Below, piece by piece: positions 7,824-13,762 of a stretch of DNA of 15,720 bases. The notes under the pieces are model-generated. The model made no database searches. It had not been told where the DNA came from and worked only from the letters and a program-made list of their open reading frames with translations. The translations under genes and the position numbers were made by a program. Every line of letters begins with the position of its first letter. The stretch's first letter is position 1. Source of the DNA: JAYELX01 sp964544065. Its GTDB lineage: Bacteria; Chloroflexota; Anaerolineae; Anaerolineales; UBA11858. The stretch is from contig CAZJBA010000069.1 in the NCBI GenBank assembly GCA_964544065.1, forward strand, positions 1-15,720. The letters run 5' to 3'.

Positions 7824-9143
7824 ATGGCGACTCGATTTGAAAACGGCATTGTCGTGCCCCTGGGGCCTGAAAACCGCGTCTTGTGGGATGGCGCCGTCGT
7901 TGTCGATGGCGAAACGATCACCGCGGTGGGAGAATCTGCCGAGATGAAGAAACGCTATCCGGACGCGGAATCCGTTGATTGCAGCGGCAAGCTGGTCATG
8001 CCCGGATTTATTTGCGCCCACCACCACTTTTACTCCACGATGGCGCGGGGTATGGCCCCGCCAGGAGAACCGGCCTCGAACTTCGTCGAAATTCTGGAAC
8101 GGTTGTGGTGGAAGCTGGACATGGCCCTGGATGAAGAAGATGTGCTCCTCTCGGCGCAAATCCCGCTGATCGAGTGCATCCGCAACGGGACGACGACGAT
8201 CATCGACCACCATGCTTCGCCCTCCTATCGAGATGGCTCGTTAGATTTGATCGAGCAGGCTGTCCGTGAAGCGGGCTTACGCGCCTCGCTTTGCTACGAA
8301 GTTTCCGATCGCAACAAGACCGGCGCAGGGGTTGCTGAGAACCAACGTTTCATCAACAAGATCGGACAGGGCGATGGGCAGATTGCCGCCATGATGGGGC
8401 TGCATGCCTCGTTTACCCTCTCCGATGAAACCCTGGATCGCTGCGTCGGCATCGCTGACGATGCAGGCGTGGGATGCCATATCCACGTCGCCGAGGGCAT
8501 CGCCGACCGCGAGGACGCCCTGGAAAACTACGGGATGCCCACCGTCCACCGCTTGCACGAACACGGCCTCACCGGCGAGAAATCGATCTTCGTCCATTGC
8601 GTCCACATCGACAGCGGCGAGATGGAAATCCTCGCCGATACCGATACGATCGTCGTCCACAACCCCGAATCGAACATGAACAACGCCGTCGGCGTGCCGC
8701 CTGTCCTCGACTTGATCCAGCGTGGCGTGCTGGTCGGCCTGGGCACCGATGGCATGGCCTCGGATATGCTCTCCCAGATGCGAGTGGCCTATTTGCTCCA
8801 CCGCTTGGAGCAGCAAGACCCCCGCGTGGCTTTCGTCGAAGCGCCGCAGATGTTATTGGGAAACAACGCCGAGATTGCCGAACGGCAATTTGGCCTCCGC
8901 TTAGGCGAGATCGCCGAGGGCCGTCCTGCCGACCTGGCCATCCTGGATTACCACCCTCCGACACCGTTGGACGAAGGCAACTTCTTGGGGCATCTCATCT
9001 TTGGGTTGACAGATGCCACCGTGGACACCACCGTTAGCCGCGGCCAAATCTTGATGCAAAACAAAGAGATTTTGGCGCTGGATGAAGAGCGAATCGCAGC
9101 CCGCTGTCGCGAATTAGCCCCGGAGATGTGGAAGCGTTTATGA
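7824..9143 (+). CDS. ssnA: SsnA-type amidohydrolase (putative purine/aminohydrolase deaminase)
   Basis: 439 aa, close to E. coli SsnA (442 aa), of the amidohydrolase superfamily that includes guanine deaminase and chlorohydrolase-like enzymes. It probably removes an exocyclic amino group from a purine or related ring in the cytoplasm. Metal and catalytic positions by order: HxH within CAHHHF (H66 and H68), HVAE (H221 and E224), HCVH (H261) and GTDG (D309). The N-terminal strand domain and the C-terminal GRPADLAI stretch complete the usual composite beta-sandwich. The ATG at 7824 has AAGGAG at 7812-7817 with 6-nt spacing and lies 16 nt after the presumed ygfK stop. Its stop overlaps the thioesterase ATG (ATGA, 9140-9143). 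The pair ygfK-ssnA is conserved in E. coli and in gut anaerobes that degrade purines. The natural substrate of SsnA is not established to my knowledge, so 'deaminase of a purine' rests on family and context. Confidence 0.92.
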   Translation: MATRFENGIVVPLGPENRVLWDGAVVVDGETITAVGESAEMKKRYPDAESVDCSGKLVMPGFICAHHHFYSTMARGMAPPGEPASNFVEILERLWWKLDMALDEEDVLLSAQIPLIECIRNGTTTIIDHHASPSYRDGSLDLIEQAVREAGLRASLCYEVSDRNKTGAGVAENQRFINKIGQGDGQIAAMMGLHASFTLSDETLDRCVGIADDAGVGCHIHVAEGIADREDALENYGMPTVHRLHEHGLTGEKSIFVHCVHIDSGEMEILADTDTIVVHNPESNMNNAVGVPPVLDLIQRGVLVGLGTDGMASDMLSQMRVAYLLHRLEQQDPRVAFVEAPQMLLGNNAEIAERQFGLRLGEIAEGRPADLAILDYHPPTPLDEGNFLGHLIFGLTDATVDTTVSRGQILMQNKEILALDEERIAARCRELAPEMWKRL

Positions 9144-9604
9144 AACAACCCAACTCCAACGATTGCTTCGTTTGTGGCCTCAAGAATGAAAATGGCTTAC
9201 AGCTCGAATTTTACGAAACCGAACCGGGGCAAGTTGTGGTCGAATACACGGTCCCGGAGCATTTTCAGGGTTATGATGGCATCGTTCATGGCGGCATCGT
9301 CGCCACCCTGGTTGATGAGGTTTTAGGCCGTGTGCACATGGGCACAGACCCTGAAAAGCCGCGCTTTATGTACACGGCCAAAATGACGATCAAATATCGA
9401 AAGCCCGTTCCGACGGGGCAACCGATCAAGATTGTGGGCCAAGCCGAAAAAAGCAAACGCCGGACAGCCACGTCCAACGCGAAGGTGTATGGGCCTGATG
9501 GCGATGTCTTGGTTGAAGCGGAAGCTCTGCTCTTTGATCTGCCCTCTGAAAAACTCGAAGGAGTAGATTTGGAAGCCGCGGGCTGGCAGGTTTATCCGGA
9601 TTGA
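9140..9604 (+). CDS. hotdog-fold thioesterase (4HBT/PaaI-like)
   Basis: 154 aa hotdog-fold protein, expected to hydrolyse an acyl-CoA or other thioester in the cytoplasm. The N terminus holds the CFVCGLKNENGL segment common in one 4HBT subgroup, with two cysteines three residues apart. The central helix motif is VHGGIVATLVDEVLG, where the His-Gly-Gly and the Asp-Glu lie at the usual active-site positions. The strand-rich C-terminal half (about residues 75-140) completes the fold. I choose ATG 9140 because it overlaps the ssnA stop by four bases (ATGA) and has TGGAAG at 9129-9134 just upstream; a GTG at 9128 would add four residues. A thioesterase is not a standard step in purine breakdown, so it may act on a downstream acyl product or simply share the message. 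The extended -10 before the next block overlaps its own stop codon. Confidence 0.85.
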   Translation: MKQPNSNDCFVCGLKNENGLQLEFYETEPGQVVVEYTVPEHFQGYDGIVHGGIVATLVDEVLGRVHMGTDPEKPRFMYTAKMTIKYRKPVPTGQPIKIVGQAEKSKRRTATSNAKVYGPDGDVLVEAEALLFDLPSEKLEGVDLEAAGWQVYPD

Positions 9605-9610
9605 TACAAT
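9602..9610 (+). promoter_or_regulatory. second TGATACAAT extended -10 promoter candidate
   Basis: TGA at 9602-9604 is the thioesterase stop, and with TACAAT at 9605-9610 it forms the same extended -10 as at 4168-4176. No good -35 is visible in the upstream coding sequence. Transcription from here would start near 9617 and give a leader of about 200 nt before the pyrophosphatase ATG at 9817. A second -10-like hexamer, TAAAAT at 9699-9704, has no -35 at proper spacing. Confidence 0.35.
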
Positions 9611-9710
9611 TGAGCAGACACGTTAGAATTCACCCTGCACGTTCTGATTAAGTCTTGGGTGGTCGAATAGTTAGTGACGCCTTAACAAACAGGTAGACTA
9701 AAATGATCTC

Positions 9711-9740
9711 GGCGGAGTCCCCGCCGCCGAGGACGGCGCC
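9711..9740 (+). other. GC-rich hairpin in the leader of the pyrophosphatase block
   Basis: GGCG (9711-9714) pairs with CGCC (9737-9740) and GTCC (9717-9720) with GGAC (9731-9734), separated by a 2x2 internal loop, with a ten-base loop at 9721-9730. The same bases can instead form two tandem hairpins: GGCGG/CCGCC (9711-9715 with 9721-9725) and GCCG/CGGC (9726-9729 with 9734-9737). No U-run follows, so it is not a standard terminator. It lies about 75 nt before the ATG at 9817. The rest of 9605-9816 shows no recognised riboswitch. Confidence 0.4.
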
Positions 9741-9816
9741 TAGAGCATTTGGGAAGGTAACCATCACGTACTTTGTGGCCACAATCGAATCTTGTAACAA
9801 AGCGAGGCAATCAACT

Positions 9817-11169
9817 ATGGAAAAAGAGAATCGCACCTACGTAGTTGGGCACGTCAATCCTGATACCGACTCAATCGCGTCGGCGATTGGATACGCTTGG
9901 CTATTGTGCGAGCGCGATGGCATCGATGCCGTCGCGGCGCGATCTGGCCCGATCAACCCGCAAACATCCTGGGTGCTCAAACGATTGGATTTGGACGCGC
10001 CCATGCTGCTGACAGACGCCTCGCCACACTTCAAGAATGTCACCCGACGGATGGATACGACCACGCCGGATATGCCCTTGCGAGATGGCTGGGCGATCGC
10101 CAATCGAACCGGCGGTGTCGCCCCGGTTGTAAACAAAGATGGCAGCCCCTATGGTTTGATCACCGGTTTGACCTTGTTCTCTTTTCTGGGGGAGCTGGTC
10201 GGCACCCATCCTCGTCGCCAAGAGATGCGCCTTTCGGAGGTGTTGGAACTTCCCTGCCATGAGGCCGCCGACACGGGCGTGCCCCAATTTCCCGTGAGCG
10301 GCCGCATTCGAGATGCCTTGCCGTTCATTTATCGCGAGGAACGGAATTACTTCATCGTAGTCGATGACGATGGCATCTACCTGGGCGTTTGCCGCCAGCG
10401 GGATTTGCTCAATCCGCCGCGCTTGAAAATCGTGCTTGTCGATCACAATGAAACCGAGCAAGCTTTGGGCGCCCTCGAAGAGGCGGAGTTGATCGAGATC
10501 CTCGACCACCATCGACTGGGCAACCCGCCAACGCGCGAGCCGATCCGCTTTACCGTCGATGTGGTCGGCAGCACCAGCACCCTGGTCTCCGAACGGATCG
10601 AAGATGCCGGTTTGAGCGCCCCGCCGGAGATTGCCGGGATGCTATTGGCAGGCTTGATCTCGGATACCTTGATGCTGACCTCCCCCACCACGACGGATCG
10701 AGATGGTTGCGCCTCCGAGCGCCTGAGTCGCTGGGCCTTTGGTTGGGGCAGCCCGCTTAAAGGGGAAGACTTTGAATCCTATGGCAAGCAGGTTCTCCAG
10801 TCCGGTGCGGGCCTGTCCACCCGTGACCCCGATGAAATTGTCAGTACTGACCTAAAAACCTACCAAGCTACCGGAATGGAATTTGCCGTCGCCCAGGCAG
10901 AGGTTACCGATCTGCGCAAGTTGGACAAGCATCTCGACTCGTTGTCCGACGCGCTGGATAAACTGCGTCAGGAGAATGAATGGGATTTTGCCATTTTGAT
11001 GGTGACGGACGTCGTGCGCGGTTCTAGCAGCCTGATTTTAAGCAACCCCCCTCCCATTTTGACAGACTTGCCCTATCCGCGCCAGGAAGACGGTACGCGT
11101 CTGGCCAGCGGCGTGGTTTCGCGCAAGAAACAGCTTCTCCCCGCCATTCTGGGTTTATTGGGAGATTGA
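9817..11169 (+). CDS. ppaC: family II (Mn/Co-dependent) inorganic pyrophosphatase with a CBS-domain pair
   Basis: 450 aa cytoplasmic enzyme that hydrolyses pyrophosphate to phosphate. The N-terminal DHH domain starts with GHVNPDTDS, where H12, D16 and D18 are metal ligands. About residues 70-205 form two CBS repeats inserted in the DHH domain, which in characterised CBS-PPases bind adenine nucleotides and regulate activity. The DHH domain resumes with DHNE (209-212) and LDHHRLG (229-235), then the DHHA2 domain ends with the substrate-binding SRKKQ (R436, K437). No DRTGG domain is seen, and the length suits the CBS-only type. I start at ATG 9817, with GAGG at 9804-9807 and the catalytic motif six residues in. 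An in-frame ATG at 9703 would add 38 residues that look like leader, not protein. The next gene begins 16 nt later. It may pull nucleotidyl-transfer reactions such as that of CofC forward and report on adenine nucleotide levels, but it could equally be the cell's housekeeping PPase. Confidence 0.92.
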   Translation: MEKENRTYVVGHVNPDTDSIASAIGYAWLLCERDGIDAVAARSGPINPQTSWVLKRLDLDAPMLLTDASPHFKNVTRRMDTTTPDMPLRDGWAIANRTGGVAPVVNKDGSPYGLITGLTLFSFLGELVGTHPRRQEMRLSEVLELPCHEAADTGVPQFPVSGRIRDALPFIYREERNYFIVVDDDGIYLGVCRQRDLLNPPRLKIVLVDHNETEQALGALEEAELIEILDHHRLGNPPTREPIRFTVDVVGSTSTLVSERIEDAGLSAPPEIAGMLLAGLISDTLMLTSPTTTDRDGCASERLSRWAFGWGSPLKGEDFESYGKQVLQSGAGLSTRDPDEIVSTDLKTYQATGMEFAVAQAEVTDLRKLDKHLDSLSDALDKLRQENEWDFAILMVTDVVRGSSSLILSNPPPILTDLPYPRQEDGTRLASGVVSRKKQLLPAILGLLGD

Positions 11170-11185
11170 TCTTTTAGGAGTAACT

Positions 11186-12613
11186 ATGTGGCAAAACTAT
11201 ATCAACGCGAAGAGCATAGAAGATGTTTTAGAGGTATTGAAAGAACACGGCGGGCGCGCCCGCATCGTCGCTGGAGCGACAGATTTGATTCTGGAGCTGG
11301 AGCGCGGCGTTCGTGAAGATGTCGATGTTTTGGTCGATGTCACCCGGATTCCCGACTTGGATAAGATCATACTGGACGAGCAGGGCGTGATCCACCTTGG
11401 CCCGATGGTGACGCACAACCATTGTGTCGCTTCAAAATTGATCCGCGAGCAGGCCTATCCCCTGGCGCTGGCTTGTTGGCAAGTCGGCGCGCCGCAGATC
11501 AGAAATCGGGGCACGGTGGCGGGCAATCTGATCACCGCCTCTCCGGCCAATGACACCATCTCGCCACTGATGGCCATGGGCGCCAGCGTAACCTTGCGCT
11601 CGGCGGATGGCAAACGGATTGTCCCGCTGGAGGATTTTTATCGGGGCGTGCGCAAAACCGTCATGCGCGCCGATGAGATGATGGTCGATATTGCCTTTCC
11701 GGCTTTGAAGGAGAATCAGCGGGGCACCTTCATGAAGTTGGGGTTGCGCCGATCCCAGGCCATTGCCGTGATCAACGCGGCGGTTCTCCTCACCACGGAA
11801 CAGGATACCGTTACCGAGGCGGTCATCACCTTGGGGGCGGTCGCGCCAACGATCATCCACGCCTCGGAAGCGGAAGCCTATCTCGAAGGGCGTCAACTGG
11901 ATGCGGAGACCGTCGCAGAGGCGACGCGCCTCTCGATGGTAGCGTCTCAGCCGATCGATGATATTCGCTCCTCGGCATCGTATCGCCGCGAGATGGCCCG
12001 GGTGCTGGTCACCCGTTGTTTGGGCGTCCTCGCTCATCAGCGGGAGCAACCTGAAATCCCGGACAGGCCCGTCCTTCTGTGGGGACAGACGACCCCAGGG
12101 GCCGCAGCAAACCAGTCCCAGGGCAGCCAATTCTCCGGGGCGGAATCTCTTTCCATCAAAATAAACGGCAAATTGCGTTCATTTTCCAGCGGCTACGATA
12201 AAACTCTGCTGCGCCTTTTGCGGGAAGAGGCCGGTTTGGTCGGCTCCAAAGAAGGCTGCGCCGAGGGGGAGTGCGGCGCTTGTACCGTCTATCTGGATGG
12301 GGTGGCGGTGATGAGCTGTCTGGTACCCGCACCGCGCGCCCATGGGGCCGAAGTGGTCACCATCGAAGGCTTGGGCGACCCGGAACATCTTCATCCCGTT
12401 CAGGATGCCTTCGTTCAAGAGGGGGCCGTGCAGTGTGGTTATTGCACCCCCGGCTTCGTTATGTCGGCGGCCAAGTTGCTCGAGGAAAAACCTCACCCCG
12501 ACCAGGACGAGATTCGCCAGAGCATCACCGGGAATTTATGCCGCTGCACCGGCTATTACAAAATCGTCAAGGCAATTGAAAAAGCAAGTCGAATGGAGGC
12601 AGACCATGGGTAA
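11186..12613 (+). CDS. FAD-binding subunit fused to a [2Fe-2S] subunit of a molybdenum hydroxylase
   Basis: 475 aa fusion of XdhB/YgfM-like and XdhC/CoxS-like subunits. Residues 1 to about 285 are the FAD-binding domains of the CO dehydrogenase medium-subunit type, with VAGATDL near residue 29 and R106-N-R-G-T-V-A-G-N114 as FAD-contact segments. A low-complexity linker (about 290-325) leads to a [2Fe-2S] ferredoxin domain with C358, C363, C366 and C378, then the second [2Fe-2S] domain with C417, C420, C452 and C454 (CRCTGY). The order FAD then [2Fe-2S] is reversed relative to eukaryotic XDH. It likely passes electrons from a Mo subunit to an acceptor. No Mo subunit is adjacent; the only one in the window is XdhD at 205, which already carries its own [2Fe-2S] domains. 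ATG 11186 has AGGAG at 11176-11180. Its last 8 bases overlap the next gene. Confidence 0.9.
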   Translation: MWQNYINAKSIEDVLEVLKEHGGRARIVAGATDLILELERGVREDVDVLVDVTRIPDLDKIILDEQGVIHLGPMVTHNHCVASKLIREQAYPLALACWQVGAPQIRNRGTVAGNLITASPANDTISPLMAMGASVTLRSADGKRIVPLEDFYRGVRKTVMRADEMMVDIAFPALKENQRGTFMKLGLRRSQAIAVINAAVLLTTEQDTVTEAVITLGAVAPTIIHASEAEAYLEGRQLDAETVAEATRLSMVASQPIDDIRSSASYRREMARVLVTRCLGVLAHQREQPEIPDRPVLLWGQTTPGAAANQSQGSQFSGAESLSIKINGKLRSFSSGYDKTLLRLLREEAGLVGSKEGCAEGECGACTVYLDGVAVMSCLVPAPRAHGAEVVTIEGLGDPEHLHPVQDAFVQEGAVQCGYCTPGFVMSAAKLLEEKPHPDQDEIRQSITGNLCRCTGYYKIVKAIEKASRMEADHG

Positions 12614-12965
12614 GTTCGATCGCTACCAGCAGCAACAAAAACCGAAACCCTGGAAGATTCACCCGGTATGGCGCGGGATTGGTTGTGTGATCATGCTCAT
12701 TCTTCCGGTGATGGCCTATTACGGCTCGATTCTGTTGCTGGAAGCGAACGCCAATAATGGCTGGATGCGTATTCCGATCGAGTTTACCGGTCCGGCAGCG
12801 TACCCTTATTTGTACGCCAAATTGGCTGTGATGATTATGTTGATCCTTTTTAGTTACGGTATCTTGGTAATTTTGTATACCCTGCTGGCACGGTTATCGG
12901 GCATGCAGAAATATGGACCCATGGATTCACCGCCCATTCGGCCTAAAAAGAAGAAACGTCGCTAG
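12606..12965 (+). CDS. small two-helix membrane protein of unknown function
   Basis: 119 aa, not recognised. It has a short basic, glutamine-rich N terminus (residues 1-23), a membrane helix at about 24-45, a polar loop of some 25 residues, a second helix at about 69-95, and a lysine/arginine-rich tail (K114-R119). By the positive-inside rule both ends should be cytoplasmic. The start at ATG 12606 is supported by GGAGG at 12595-12599 with 6-nt spacing, and it overlaps the end of the FAD/[2Fe-2S] gene by 8 nt, so it is translationally coupled. Longer open versions of this frame overlap the upstream gene and are not credible. The coupling hints at a membrane anchor or partner for the oxidoreductase, or of the larger membrane protein that follows 56 nt later. 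This is inference only. Confidence 0.75.
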   Translation: MGKFDRYQQQQKPKPWKIHPVWRGIGCVIMLILPVMAYYGSILLLEANANNGWMRIPIEFTGPAAYPYLYAKLAVMIMLILFSYGILVILYTLLARLSGMQKYGPMDSPPIRPKKKKRR

Positions 12966-12974
12966 AGCATGGCG

Positions 12975-12995
12975 CAGGCGGTGTTTTTCCGCCTG
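12975..12995 (+). other. short hairpin between the two membrane-protein genes
   Basis: CAGGCGG (12975-12981) and CCGCCTG (12989-12995) form a perfect 7-bp stem with a T-rich seven-base loop. No T-run follows, so it is a poor intrinsic terminator. It may instead stabilise or partly insulate the mRNA between the 119-aa gene and the gene at 13022, whose Shine-Dalgarno is GAGG at 13008-13011. Confidence 0.45.
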
Positions 12996-13021
12996 TACAC
13001 TAGAAAAGAGGATGTATTTCG

Positions 13022-13762
13022 ATGTCTGACGTGACAAGAATGTGGGTCGAGATCGTTTTCAATAGCGCTTATCTCGTCACCGTGTGGGTCTTGGTGGCCG
13101 TGATGTTTTTTCGCCGCGATACGCTCGACGAGCGGGCTTGGTGCGTGGCCAAGCCGGTGATGCAGGCTTTCTTTCTTCTTGCTTTGGGCGACACAGGCCA
13201 TGTCGGATTTCGCAATCTGGCTTATGCGCTGGGAAGTTTGGAGGCGCAGGTTTCCATTTTGGGCCTTGATCTCAGTCTTGTCGGCATGGGGGCTATGTCG
13301 ACCGCGTTCACCGTGACCGGCTTTTACATGCTGATGGTCAAGGTTTGGCGGGAGCGCTTCGACAAGAAGTATACCGATTTTGCCCTCTTCTTATTGGCGA
13401 TGGGCATTTTCCGTTTTGTTCTGATGCTCTGGCCACAAAATGAGTGGAATCATCTTGTTCCGCCGAGGCCGTGGAGCCTCTTTCGCAACATCCCTTTGAC
13501 GATTCAAGGGTTGGGGGTGACTTATCTGATCCTGCGGGATGCCAACGCCGAGGAGGATCGCCCCTTTCGCTGGATTGGCATTTTCATCCTGGTTTCCTAC
13601 GCTTGTTACCTCCCGGTGATCTTGTGGGTTCAGCGCCTCCCCCTGTTGGGCATGCTGATGATCCCCAAGACGCTCGCTTATCTGGCAATTGGCGTGATCG
13701 CTTATGTTGGTTTGTATCAGCGTGCTGACGATCAAACACTTGGCGCGCCAACCTCAGGATAA
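13022..13762 (+). CDS. polytopic membrane protein of unknown function, about seven helices
   Basis: 246 aa, family not recognised. Hydrophobic segments lie at about residues 8-30, 46-70, 79-107, 119-138, 151-169, 184-204 and 208-231, so about seven membrane helices. The second carries the polar motif GDTGHVGFR, with Asp, His and Arg inside or next to the membrane, which could be a proton, metal or substrate site. A WPQNEW segment follows helix 4. There is no signal peptide, ATP-binding loop or obvious transporter signature. GAGG at 13008-13011 precedes the ATG with 10-nt spacing. The stop TAA abuts the next ATG (TAAATG), so this gene and the 571-aa gene are probably co-translated and may work together at the membrane. 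Transporter, membrane enzyme and sensor all remain possible. Confidence 0.8.
   Translation: MSDVTRMWVEIVFNSAYLVTVWVLVAVMFFRRDTLDERAWCVAKPVMQAFFLLALGDTGHVGFRNLAYALGSLEAQVSILGLDLSLVGMGAMSTAFTVTGFYMLMVKVWRERFDKKYTDFALFLLAMGIFRFVLMLWPQNEWNHLVPPRPWSLFRNIPLTIQGLGVTYLILRDANAEEDRPFRWIGIFILVSYACYLPVILWVQRLPLLGMLMIPKTLAYLAIGVIAYVGLYQRADDQTLGAPTSG

Noticed and set aside
4848..9143. A single 1431-residue YgfK-SsnA fusion protein
   Set aside because: The frame is open only because 100 Ns were inserted; a normal YgfK end, Shine-Dalgarno and SsnA start are visible after the gap.
9703..9816. N-terminal extension of the pyrophosphatase from ATG 9703
   Set aside because: The 38 extra residues are unlike any PPase N terminus, encode the GC-rich hairpin, and the catalytic GHVNPDTDS motif fits the start at 9817 with its own Shine-Dalgarno. 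AGG at 9691-9693 keeps it barely possible.
12342..12605. Longer version of the small membrane protein starting at 12342
   Set aside because: The extra part overlaps the conserved [2Fe-2S] domain of the upstream gene in another frame; ATG 12606 has GGAGG.
12975..12995. Intrinsic terminator after the 119-aa gene
   Set aside because: The stem is good but no T-run follows, and the downstream gene is only about 25 nt away with its own Shine-Dalgarno.
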